The notes under the pieces: generated by a model
Seen by the model: only the letters and a program-made list of their open reading frames with translations
What the model was told of the DNA's origin: nothing
Databases searched by the model: none
Assembly (NCBI GenBank): GCA_036503065.1
Contig: DASXXM010000002.1
Location: 1 to 8,799 of the forward strand
Length of the DNA stretch: 8,799 bases
Direction of reading: 5' to 3'
Source: DATEPR01 sp036503065
Lineage (GTDB): Bacteria > Actinomycetota > Actinomycetes > Mycobacteriales > Pseudonocardiaceae
Position numbers and translations under genes: made by a program
Shown here: positions 1 through 7,200 of the stretch, piece after piece
How the letters are laid out: each line of letters starts with the position of its first letter
How positions within the stretch are numbered: the stretch's first letter is position 1

Positions 1-1593
1 CAGACCGTCGCGGTCGTCGACGCGTTCGACTATCCCAGCGCGGCGGCCGATCTGGCCGTCTATCGCGCGCAGTACGGACTGCCGGCGTGCACGTCGGCCA
101 ACGGCTGTTTCCGGAAGGTCGACGAACACGGTGGCAGTGCCTATCCCGCGCCGGACACCGGCTGGGCACAGGAGGCGGCGCTGGACGTCGACATGGTCAG
201 CGCCGTCTGTCCGAACTGCCACATCGTGCTCGTCGAGGCCGTCCAACCGTCCGTAATGGACCTCGGCATCGCCGTGAACACCGCGGTGAGCCTCGGGGTC
301 GTCGCCGTCTCCAACAGCTACGGCGGGCCCGAGAACCCCGCGGAAACCGGCGCCGACTCCTACTTCAACCACCGCGGCGTGGCCATCACGGTCAGCGCGG
401 GCGACGGGGGATACGGCGTGGACTATCCCGCGTCCTCCCGCTACGTCACGGCGGTCGGCGGTACCTCGCTGGTCCGCGCTTCGAACGGGCGCGGCTGGAC
501 CGAGTCAGCTTGGAACCGCACCGGCTCCGGCTGTTCGGCCTACGAGAGCAAGCCGAGTTGGCAGACCGACCGTGGCTGCGCCCACCGGTCGGTGGCGGAC
601 GTCGCCGCGGTCGCGGACCCGGCCACCGGCGTCGCCGTCTACGACAGCTACTCGACCGGCGGCTGGCATGTTTTCGGCGGAACCAGTGTGTCGGCCCCCG
701 TCATCGCCGGCGTCTACGCCATGGCCGGTCCGCCGGCTCCGGCCGCCTACCCCGCCGCTTACCCGTACGCGCGCCCGTCCTCGCTCAACGACGTCACCGT
801 TGGCGCCAACGGCACCTGCGCGAGCGCCTACCTGTGTACCGCGGGGGTCGGCTACGACGGGCCGACCGGATCGGGCACACCCAACGGCGTCGCCGCGTTC
901 ACCGGTGGCAACACGGTGACCGTGACCAACCCCGGCAACCAGTCCAGTGCCATCGGCACGCCGGTCGGACTCCAGTTGCGCGCGACCGGGTGCGGCCTGT
1001 CCTATCACGCCGCCGGCCTGCCACCAGGATTGTCCATTGCGCCGCTCAACGGCCTGGTCTCGGGCACACCCACGACGACCGGCACCAGCACTGTCACGGT
1101 GACCGTGACCGACTGCACGGGTGCGTCCGGCAGCGTGTCGTTCAGTTGGACGGTGGTCGGCATCTCGATCGCCAACGGCGGGTTCGAGACCGGCGACCTG
1201 TCCGGTTGGACGTCGACCGGCCTGACCGGCGTCACACCCACTGGCCACAGCGGCGCGTACGCCGCGATGATCGGCTCGATTCTGCCCAGCGGGGATTCGT
1301 CGATCAGCCAGACGTTTCGGGCGGCGGACGGATCGAGCACGCTGTCCTTCTGGTACGACATCACCTGCCCCGACACGGTCACCTACGACTGGGCAACGGC
1401 GACACTGCGGGACAACTCCGCCGGGACGTCCACGACGGTGTTGCCGATGACGTGCGTACCGCAGTCCGGATGGCGCCAGGTTACGTCGGCCGTCACGCCA
1501 GGACACAGTTACACGCTCACCCTGACCAGTCACGACGACGACTACCCAGGGGATCCGACGTACACATTGTACGACGACGTGACGATTCACTGA
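1..1593 (+). CDS. S53 family (sedolisin) peptidase with He_PIG and C-terminal beta-rich module, 5' truncated
   Basis: The frame is open from base 1 to TGA 1591-1593 (530 codons visible); the start, signal peptide and usual pro-domain lie outside the window. Counting from the first codon, the sedolisin catalytic set is present: Glu58 and Asp62 (E-x3-D in WAQEAALD), oxyanion Asp135 (SAGDGGYG) and Ser229 (GGTSVSAP). The family calcium site also looks intact: Asp264-Val265 in NDVTVGANG, then Gly282, Gly284 and Asp286 with the spacing known from sedolisins. Residues ~305-386 form a He_PIG-type Ig-like module (LPPGLSI...GLVSGTPT). Residues ~388-530 start NGGFETGDLSGW, like galactose-binding or carbohydrate-binding beta-sandwich modules; no ligand can be assigned. 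The protein is inferred to be an exported acid-type endopeptidase whose C-terminal modules bind a substrate or the cell surface. Pfam-level family is secure; target specificity is unknown. Confidence 0.93.
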   Translation, partial: QTVAVVDAFDYPSAAADLAVYRAQYGLPACTSANGCFRKVDEHGGSAYPAPDTGWAQEAALDVDMVSAVCPNCHIVLVEAVQPSVMDLGIAVNTAVSLGVVAVSNSYGGPENPAETGADSYFNHRGVAITVSAGDGGYGVDYPASSRYVTAVGGTSLVRASNGRGWTESAWNRTGSGCSAYESKPSWQTDRGCAHRSVADVAAVADPATGVAVYDSYSTGGWHVFGGTSVSAPVIAGVYAMAGPPAPAAYPAAYPYARPSSLNDVTVGANGTCASAYLCTAGVGYDGPTGSGTPNGVAAFTGGNTVTVTNPGNQSSAIGTPVGLQLRATGCGLSYHAAGLPPGLSIAPLNGLVSGTPTTTGTSTVTVTVTDCTGASGSVSFSWTVVGISIANGGFETGDLSGWTSTGLTGVTPTGHSGAYAAMIGSILPSGDSSISQTFRAADGSSTLSFWYDITCPDTVTYDWATATLRDNSAGTSTTVLPMTCVPQSGWRQVTSAVTPGHSYTLTLTSHDDDYPGDPTYTLYDDVTIH

Positions 1594-1640
1594 CGGATGC
1601 CACCGACTTCCAAATATAGCCCCACGAGCCCCCGAAGGTT

Positions 1641-1646
1641 AGGAGG
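1641..1646 (+). promoter_or_regulatory. Shine-Dalgarno site AGGAGG for the 256-aa gene
   Basis: A perfect AGGAGG lies six bases before GTG 1653. An ATG at 1648 is only one base from the site and reads four codons before TGA at 1660-1662, so the spacing decides for GTG 1653. Confidence 0.75.
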
Positions 1647-1652
1647 TATGTT

Positions 1653-2423
1653 GTGCGTTTGATAGGCAGAATCACGAACATCACAGACACCCGCAGCGGT
1701 GCGGTGCGCGCGGCGTTGGCCACCGAAGACGGTCGGAAGTTCACGTTCGGGGTATTTGACTCCCAGATCCCGCCCGAGGACTGGACGGTTGGCCTCCGCG
1801 TGTCGTTCGAGGAAGGCACGGCGGCGGGGGAGGCCAAGTATGTGAAGTTCTTCTCGGTCCACCCGCAATCGGGAAAGACCATCGCGACGGTTGCCATCGA
1901 CGGTGTCAAGTACGTGCCGTTCCATTACGGCGGATATAGCTATGCCGATGGCGTCGAGGTGTTCTACAGCTACTGGGTGGAATCCGGTTGGCGAAACTAC
2001 TCGATGGAGATCGTCCCAGCGGGTTTCTCGGGTGACCTTCTGGACGGAACGCTCCGGAAGCCGGGACACCAGGACTACGGGCGGTCCCCGAACGTGTCCG
2101 TGTTCCATCCCAGGTCCGGCGTCAACAACCGGATCCACGATATACCGGATCTGCTGTGCGACGGTAAGCGGCACTCCGCCAAGGCGGTCGTCGGATTCGG
2201 GCAGTACGAGAGTGTCCGACTGGGCGCGGAGGTCTCGGTCCAGGTAACGCTGCGAGTCACCGCGGGACAAGCCGGCAACGGCCTGCTCGAGGAGGTCACC
2301 GCCGAGGAAACTCTGACCATCACCGAGAAGTCCGACACCCCACACCAGTCGCACGCGGAGCCGGGCCCATACGGCATCGACCTACCGGTCGGTGACTGGA
2401 CCCCACCCAATCTGCACTGGTAG
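1653..2423 (+). CDS. Uncharacterised 256-aa protein with cold-shock-like N-terminal OB fold
   Basis: GTG start with AGGAGG six bases upstream; TAG at 2421-2423. I do not recognise the full-length family. Residues ~3-68 follow the cold-shock-domain layout: GRITNI as strand 1, EDGRKFTFGVFDSQI where CspA has DDGSKDVFVHFSAI, then VGLRVSFEEGTAAGEAKYV where CspA has [21 protein letters not shown]. The aromatic nucleic-acid-binding motifs are degenerate: KGFGFI is replaced by SGAVRAA and VFVHF by FTFGVF, so RNA binding is doubtful. Residues ~85-205 are rich in Tyr, Phe, Gly and Val (YGGYSYADGVEVFYSYW) and look beta-rich. The tail 224-256 is polar with PPNLHW at the end. No signal peptide or membrane segment is visible, so it is probably cytoplasmic. 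Its stop is 29 bases before the first padR, so the two may share a transcript. Gene is secure by codon bias and start signals; the OB-fold call is tentative. Confidence 0.82.
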   Translation: MRLIGRITNITDTRSGAVRAALATEDGRKFTFGVFDSQIPPEDWTVGLRVSFEEGTAAGEAKYVKFFSVHPQSGKTIATVAIDGVKYVPFHYGGYSYADGVEVFYSYWVESGWRNYSMEIVPAGFSGDLLDGTLRKPGHQDYGRSPNVSVFHPRSGVNNRIHDIPDLLCDGKRHSAKAVVGFGQYESVRLGAEVSVQVTLRVTAGQAGNGLLEEVTAEETLTITEKSDTPHQSHAEPGPYGIDLPVGDWTPPNLHW

Positions 2424-2452
2424 ATCCGCGTAGGTGTCGTGAACGGAACCAT

Positions 2453-2989
2453 ATGGCTGACCAATCTCCGAATGACCAGAAGGCTGCGGCAACGATTCCC
2501 GCGATACGAATCACAATCCAGATGTATGTTGTCCTCGCGGCACTGTTGAACGAACCAGGGTGGGAGCGCTGGGGCTTCGAGTTGGCCGGCGTGACCGGCC
2601 GGTCGCCGGGCACTATCTATCCGATCCTGGCACGACTGGGCGAGGCGGGAATTGTGCTGGACCGACGCGAGGACGTGGCGCCCGGCACCGATCGCCCGCC
2701 GCGGCGTTACTGGCGCCTGAATCCGGCTCAACCGGACGTGGTCGGAGAGATGGTGACAAAGCAGGCCGCCCGCTATCGAAAACGATCGCCAGCGCGGCAG
2801 CGGCTCCAGCAGGGATGCGGCAAGAAAATGAAGGAAATGGCTGACGAGACCCCGGCGGAGAGAAAAGCACGGCTGGCCGCCGAGGCGCGACGAGGAGCAG
2901 TCGATTCGGCCCTGGCTGGTCAACTGGAGGATGCGCGCATTCTCGCCGCCGTAGCGGAATGGATAGCAAACACGCCGGATGACGAGTGA
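2453..2989 (+). CDS. PadR family transcriptional regulator (first copy)
   Basis: 178 residues, ATG 2453 to TGA 2987-2989; no in-frame start exists close upstream and the Shine-Dalgarno match is poor. Residues ~20-90 give the PadR winged helix: helix 1 MYVVLAALLNEPG, recognition region GFELAGVTGRSPGTIYPILARLGEAGIV, then a wing ending RPPRRYWRLN. PadR proteins are cytoplasmic dimeric DNA-binding regulators, usually repressors that respond to small molecules or stress. The N-terminal ~18 residues are an extra polar arm. After the wing the chain (94-178) is highly charged and helical (PAERKARLAAEARRG, then LAAVAEWIANTPDDE) and does not clearly resemble the usual PadR C-terminal dimer domain; the dimer interface may differ. 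It follows the 256-aa gene by 29 bases and is probably coupled to it. Ligand and operator are unknown. Confidence 0.86.
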   Translation: MADQSPNDQKAAATIPAIRITIQMYVVLAALLNEPGWERWGFELAGVTGRSPGTIYPILARLGEAGIVLDRREDVAPGTDRPPRRYWRLNPAQPDVVGEMVTKQAARYRKRSPARQRLQQGCGKKMKEMADETPAERKARLAAEARRGAVDSALAGQLEDARILAAVAEWIANTPDDE

Positions 2990-3000
2990 AGTCTTGCCCG

Positions 3001-3014
3001 GCGGCCGAGGCCGC
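3001..3014 (+). terminator. Weak candidate hairpin downstream of first padR
   Basis: GCGGCCGAGGCCGC, 11 bases after the padR stop, forms a 5-bp G/C stem with a four-base loop (CGAG). The stem is short and no U-tract follows, so a terminator role is only possible; such dyads are common at this GC content. Confidence 0.2.
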
Positions 3015-3119
3015 GCGCCGCTTCTTCAACGCCAGCAGCGTGGCGGAGGTCAGCACAGGTGGCCATATTTGGAACCCGACACGTTGTGACGGGGTCGAAT
3101 CGCCGGCCACCGCACAGTC

Positions 3120-3125
3120 TATAAT
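3120..3125 (+). promoter_or_regulatory. Isolated TATAAT hexamer, possible -10 element
   Basis: A perfect sigma-70-type -10 hexamer in very G/C-rich DNA. The best -35 candidate at 17-19 bases (around 3095-3102) matches TTGACA poorly and there is no extended -10 TG. It could drive a transcript from about 3132 towards the small ORFs or the second padR. Confidence 0.2.
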
Positions 3126-3457
3126 GGAGCGTCACGTTGGTAGCCGCAGGGCCTGTGGTGACGGCGCCGCCACCAGCGGGCCCTGCGACCGCCCGTGCCC
3201 GGCGACGGACGCGGGCCTCGACGAGACCGGAGCCCCGACTGGGGGTGTCGGACTCGACCGATCCCGACGCCTGAACTCCCGCCGGTATCCACCACTGTGC
3301 CCAGCGCGGCGATGGCGCACCAGGGCCGAACGTCACCGTTCCGCCGGCGAACCGCCCCTGCGCACGCAATGCGCGTTGCCGGACATGCCGGTAGCATCTC
3401 GGGTGCGACGTAGTCCGGCGCAACCAACCATCCCCAGACCTCGGTGGCACCTCTGCT

Positions 3458-3778
3458 GTGCGACCAGGAGGTCGTGATGACCCAACGAACGGTCGCCCGC
3501 GGCAATTCGGCCGAGCGTGCCGGGCCGCCCCGACGCCGACCGATCCGATGGAACCGTTGGCGTTGCTGTGGCAGCACCTGCGCAGCTCATCCGACGGGCC
3601 TCCTGACCGGCCCCACCCCTTCAGGGATGACCTGCCCGACGGCGGCCGGATAGCCCTTCTCTGCGACTGCGGCCCACTCGTCAGGACTGTTGATGTCACC
3701 GATGGCGACCACTGTCCGGGTGCGCCGAATCGAATAGGTGGCTGCCGTCCTCAGAAGGTGGACAGACGACGCGGGTAA
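3458..3778 (+). CDS. Possible small hypothetical protein upstream of second padR
   Basis: Frame open from GTG 3458 to TAA 3776-3778, 106 codons; an internal ATG at 3548 would give 76 residues starting MEPLALLWQHLRSS. From ATG 3548 on, about three quarters of the codons end in G or C and the residue mix (PFRDDLPDGGRIALLCDCGP) looks protein-like. Before 3548 the third-position bias is weaker. Neither start has a Shine-Dalgarno site; the good one at 3466 serves another frame (ATG 3477), so a frameshift in the C-rich run near 3530-3540 is one explanation. The stop lies only 26 bases before the padR start, which fits an operon. No family recognised and no function proposed; it may be chance or a remnant. 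Confidence 0.28.
   Translation: MRPGGRDDPTNGRPRQFGRACRAAPTPTDPMEPLALLWQHLRSSSDGPPDRPHPFRDDLPDGGRIALLCDCGPLVRTVDVTDGDHCPGAPNRIGGCRPQKVDRRRG
3477..3653 (+). CDS. Possible 58-codon ORF with strong Shine-Dalgarno site
   Basis: ATG 3477 follows AGGAGG (3466-3471) with a five-base spacer, the best initiation signal in this gap. The product is Arg-, Cys- and Pro-rich (for example PPRRRPIRW), stops at TAG 3651-3653, has only moderate G/C third-position bias and no recognisable domain. It overlaps the other frame listed here, so at most one is likely real, or the two are halves of one frameshifted gene. Confidence 0.18.
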   Translation: MTQRTVARGNSAERAGPPRRRPIRWNRWRCCGSTCAAHPTGLLTGPTPSGMTCPTAAG

Positions 3779-3804
3779 CCCGGCACGCCGACGGCGCGAT
3801 TAAC

Positions 3805-4158
3805 GTGATGTGGGTGACGGCGCGCCGAATGAGCTTGTCCACCCTCAGCGTGTTGAGCGCCTTGCTGGCGGAACCGGCTGCCGAACTGTACGGCCGCCAG
3901 ATCGCCGGCCGTACCGACCTGCCGCCGGCCACCACGTACCCCATCCTGTTGCGGTTGCAGGAAGACGGCTGGGTATGCGGCCGGTGGGAGGATGTCGACC
4001 CCCATCACGAGCAGCGGCCACGTCGTCATTACTACCGGCTCACCGAGTGCGGCCTCAGCGAGGCACGTGACGCGATCCGCGCCGCTCGGAACCGACTGTC
4101 GCGCCTGCCCGGCGGCACGAGCGACCCGTCCATGATGACCACGGCCCCCGGCACCTGA
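3805..4158 (+). CDS. PadR family transcriptional regulator (second copy)
   Basis: 117 residues from GTG 3805 to TGA 4156-4158. In-frame starts at 3805, 3808, 3814 and 3829 compete and none has a clear Shine-Dalgarno site; a TAACGT hexamer at 3801-3806 fits an actinobacterial -10 and would allow a leaderless start at GTG 3814. Residues ~10-82 are a canonical PadR winged helix: STLSVLSALLAEP, YGRQIAGRTDLPPATTYPILLRLQEDGWV, then the wing RPRRHYYRLT. Only ~35 residues follow, so it is a short form with a minimal C-terminal helix (CGLSEARDAIRAARNRL) for dimerisation. It sits 52 bases before the GlmS-like gene on the same strand and its stop codon lies inside a hairpin preceding that gene. The simplest inference is a local regulator of its own unit and the GlmS-like gene. 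Family is secure; operator and signal are unknown. Confidence 0.88.
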   Translation: MMWVTARRMSLSTLSVLSALLAEPAAELYGRQIAGRTDLPPATTYPILLRLQEDGWVCGRWEDVDPHHEQRPRRHYYRLTECGLSEARDAIRAARNRLSRLPGGTSDPSMMTTAPGT

Positions 4159-4196
4159 CCAGTGCCGTCCGGGCCGGACGCCCCGTCACCGGTCAG
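4155..4196 (+). promoter_or_regulatory. Hairpin between second padR and GlmS-like gene
   Basis: Outer stem CTGACCAGTG (4155-4164) pairs with CACCGGTCAG (4187-4196), nine pairs with one A-C mismatch. Inside, after an asymmetric 1x6 internal loop, the 15-base dyad CGTCCGGGCCGGACG (4166-4180) makes a second stem of five to six pairs. The padR TGA (4156-4158) is in the outer stem, and the Shine-Dalgarno site of the next gene starts at 4199. It could act in translational coupling, as an attenuator, or at the DNA level as a dyad operator. Pairing is seen directly; function is inferred. Confidence 0.5.
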
Positions 4197-4198
4197 CA

Positions 4199-4204
4199 GA
4201 GGAG
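4199..4204 (+). promoter_or_regulatory. Shine-Dalgarno site GAGGAG for the GlmS-like gene
   Basis: GAGGAG lies six bases before GTG 4211. This start puts Cys at position 2, as class II glutamine amidotransferases require after Met removal, so it fixes the start. Confidence 0.8.
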
Positions 4205-4210
4205 CGCCCT

Positions 4211-7200
4211 GTGTGCGGTTTGATCGCACTGCTACCGGCGTACGACATCGCATCCGGCGGCGAAGCGGGCGCGATCCGTGCGACTCTCGCTGCGGTACGC
4301 GAACACTCGTCGGTCCTGGCGGCGACGGGTTCCGCCGCCGCCACCAGTTCCGCCCTGCGGCGACTCAACGGCGACCTGCGGCGACTGGTCGACACGATCA
4401 GCACCGCACGCGCCGGTCACCTGGTGGCGGCGGACAGCGCGCTCAGGGCCGCGGCCGTCGAGCGATTGGACGCGACGACCGTAGGGCTGCGGGCGATCGG
4501 CGCGATGCTCGACCTGGACCGGCCGGGTTGGCGCGCGGACGAGGTCGAGCGGCTGCAGAACGAACTGCGGCTGGCGCAGGACCTGGCGTGGACCATCCGG
4601 GAGGACCGGCTGCGGGCGGCGGAACGGGTGCGCGTGCTGGCCGGTCTCGCGGACGCCGCGCCCGACCTGTCGCTGGGCGCCTCGATCGCGTACTTCGCGC
4701 TGGACACGGTGCTGGAGGCGCTCGATCGACTGGAGGTCCGGGGCCGCGACTCCGCCGGCATCCATGTCTGGGTCCAACTCGGCCACGCCGACATGGCCGC
4801 CCTGCCGGCCGGCACGTTCGACCGGGATGACGCGCTGTTCCGTTCCGGCGCGCTCGTGCGGCTGTCGGGCGGTCTGTCCATCGTCTACAAGACAGCCGTC
4901 CTGGTGGGCCAACTCGGTGACAACGTGCGCGTGCTGCGTGCCGAGATCGCGGCGGACCCGGTACTGCGCGGCGTGCTGTCGTTGCCCTCCGCGAGGGTCA
5001 CCGTGGTCGCGCACACCCGGTGGGCCAGCGTCGGCCGGGTCAGCCAGCCCAACGCGCACCCGCTCAACAGTGTGGTGCGCGACGACGTGGCACGCCGGTA
5101 TGCCGTCGCCGCCCTGAACGGTGACATCGACAACCATCGCGCGGTCAGCGCCGAGGAGAAACTGGCGCTCGACCCGGACATCACGACCGACGCCAAGCTC
5201 ATCCCGGTGACGGTGGGCCGCAGGCTGGCCACAGGCGCCACCGACATCGGCGCGGTGGTCCACGAATGCCTGCGGTCCTACCAGGGCTCGATGGCGATCT
5301 GCGCGCAGGCCGAGGTCGAACCGGACCGGCTGCTGCTCGGCGTGCGGGGCGGCGGCCAGGGCCTCTACATCGGTCTCAGCCCGGTCGGCTACCTGGTGGC
5401 CAGTGAGGTCTTCGGTCTGGTCTCTCATGCCGATCGCTACCTGCGCGTCGAACCCGACGACGGTGTCGACGAGGTGGTCGTCTCCGTGGATCTGGCTGGC
5501 AACGGCACCCTGGCCGGTGTTCGCACCGTCGACGCCGACGGCGGGACCCATGCCGTGCCCGAGTCCGCTCTGCGGGTGCCCGAGGTGGCCACCCGGGACG
5601 TCACCCGGAGTGGCTACGAACGCTACCTGGAGAAGGAACTCGCCGATGCGCCGTCGTCGTTCCGCAAGACGCTGCGCGGCCGGATCCGCGATCGGGATGG
5701 CCAGCTCTCGGTGGACCTGGCCGAGTCGACGCTGCCCGACCGGATCAGGCGGGCACTGCGGGACGGGTCGATCGACGAGATCGTCCTGATCGGACAGGGC
5801 ACCGCGGCGGTGGCCGCCAGTGGGATCGCCTACCTGATGGAATCGCTGGTCGGCAGCCGGATGCGGGTTCGTGCGCTGCCGGCGACGGAACTGTCCGCAT
5901 GGCAGCTACACCGCGATCTCAGCCGCGGTCTGGTGATACCGATCAGCCAGTCGGGCACCACAACGGACACCAATCGCACCGTCGACCTGGTCCGGCAGCG
6001 CGGGGCCAGGATCGTGGCGATCGTCAACCGGAGGGACTCCGACCTGGTCACCAAGAGCGACGGCGTGCTGTACACCAGCGACGGTCGCGACATCGAGATG
6101 GCGGTCGCGTCCACCAAGGCGTTCTACGCCCAGGTCGCGGCGGGCATGTTGCTCGGCATCGGCATCGCCAGGGAGATCGGCATGCTGGACGAGCACGCAG
6201 AGGACAGCCACCTGCGGCTGCTGGCCGAGATGCCGGAGAAGCTGGAGCAACTGGAGAAGACCCGAACCGCGATCGCCGCCGTGGCACAGCGGACCGCCTG
6301 CCAGCACCAGTATTCGGCGGTGCTCGGGTCCGGCCCCAATCGGATCGCGGCCGCCGAGGTCCGCATCAAACTGTCCGAGCTGTGCTATCGCGGCGTGTCA
6401 TCGGATGCGGTGGAGGACAAGAAGCATATCGACCTGTCCGCGGAGTCGCTCGTGCTCGTCTGCGCGGCGGGGACGCCGGTGACGCAGACGCACGACCTGG
6501 TCAAGGAAGTCGACATCTTCACCGCGCACCGCAACCAGCCGGTGGTCATCATCGACGCGGGTACCCGGCATCTCTGGTCGACCGACCTCGTCATCGAGGT
6601 GCCGGCGACGCACCCGACCCTCGCCTGGCTGCTCAGCACGGCCGCCGGCCACTATTTCGCCTACTACACTGCCAAGGCCATCGACGCGGCAGCCGACGAC
6701 CTGCGGTTCGCGCTCACGGCGCTGGACTCCATTCAGGACGGTGGTCGGGCCGTGGCCCGCGTCCGGCTCGGCAAATTCGTGGCCGACGCGGAACTCGGCC
6801 ACTACCGAGGCGTGTTGCGCAGTGACACCGCCCTGCGCCTGAGCAAGGCCAACTGGTTGCTGGCGGGCCGACTGTCGATGCGGGAACTGTTCCCCGACCG
6901 CAGCGGTGGCGTTGCGGGGGACCAGACGGAGATCATCCGGCAGGTGCTCACCACCGCGATCGACGAACTGGGCAGGTCCATCGACTCGGTCAAGCACCAG
7001 GCGAAGACGGTCACGGTCGGCACGTCCCGTTCGGGCGCGGACCTGTTCGACAGTGAGTTGACCAAGGCGGTCCTCGACCTCGGCGTTGACCGGGAAAGCC
7101 TGTCCTACAACACGTTGGTGGCGCTGCGGGACTACGACGGCGTGACGGCCGAGGTCCGTGGCGCGGTCCGCTACACGGTGACGGGCACGGCGGCGGAGCC

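Larger units (their letters stand above)
2990..3804 (+). other. 815-base stretch without a convincing gene
   Basis: This interval separates the two padR genes. Open frames exist on both strands, as expected at high GC, but their products are rich in Arg, Cys and Pro, have no recognisable domain, and a sample of ~60 bases around 3301-3360 shows no clear third-position bias in any frame. Things worth marking: a small dyad at 3001-3014, a TATAAT hexamer at 3120-3125, a good Shine-Dalgarno sequence AGGAGG at 3466-3471 with ATG 3477, and an overlapping frame ending at 3778 that looks more protein-like after about 3548. It may hold a decayed gene, a small gene, or regulatory DNA. Confidence 0.5.

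Noticed and set aside
505..1590. Minus-strand ORF of 361 codons opposite the S53 gene
   Set aside because: Antisense shadow of high-GC coding DNA; no motif.
87..1619. Long plus-strand ORF (510 codons) overlapping the S53 gene in another frame
   Set aside because: Product is Arg/Gly/His-rich with no domain; the overlapping frame holds all S53 catalytic and calcium residues.
1587..2354. Minus-strand ORF of 255 codons opposite the 256-aa gene
   Set aside because: The plus-strand frame has AGGAGG, correct spacing and an OB-like domain; the antisense product has none.
2986..3477. 163-codon plus-strand ORF whose GTG overlaps the first padR stop (GTGA)
   Set aside because: The overlap looks like translational coupling, but the product is Cys/Arg/Pro-rich without any domain or consistent codon bias.
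2920..3699. Minus-strand ORFs across the gap between the padR genes (2920-3699 and 3119-3577)
   Set aside because: Arg-rich, no domain, no Shine-Dalgarno site, and the larger one runs into the padR coding region; sampled third-position G/C shows no bias.
4159..4210. glmS ribozyme/riboswitch before the GlmS-like gene
   Set aside because: The gap is only 52 bases, too short for the ribozyme core, and holds a simple nested hairpin.
4232..5551. Minus-strand ORF of 439 codons opposite the GlmS-like gene
   Set aside because: Shadow of the GATase region, where the plus-strand frame carries the catalytic residues.
6692..6730. Loss of isomerase activity because no Lys603 equivalent follows the last SIS helix
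   Set aside because: A gap-free match to the GlmS tail occurs later at residues 924-937, and Glu723/His739 are in place, so loss cannot be claimed.
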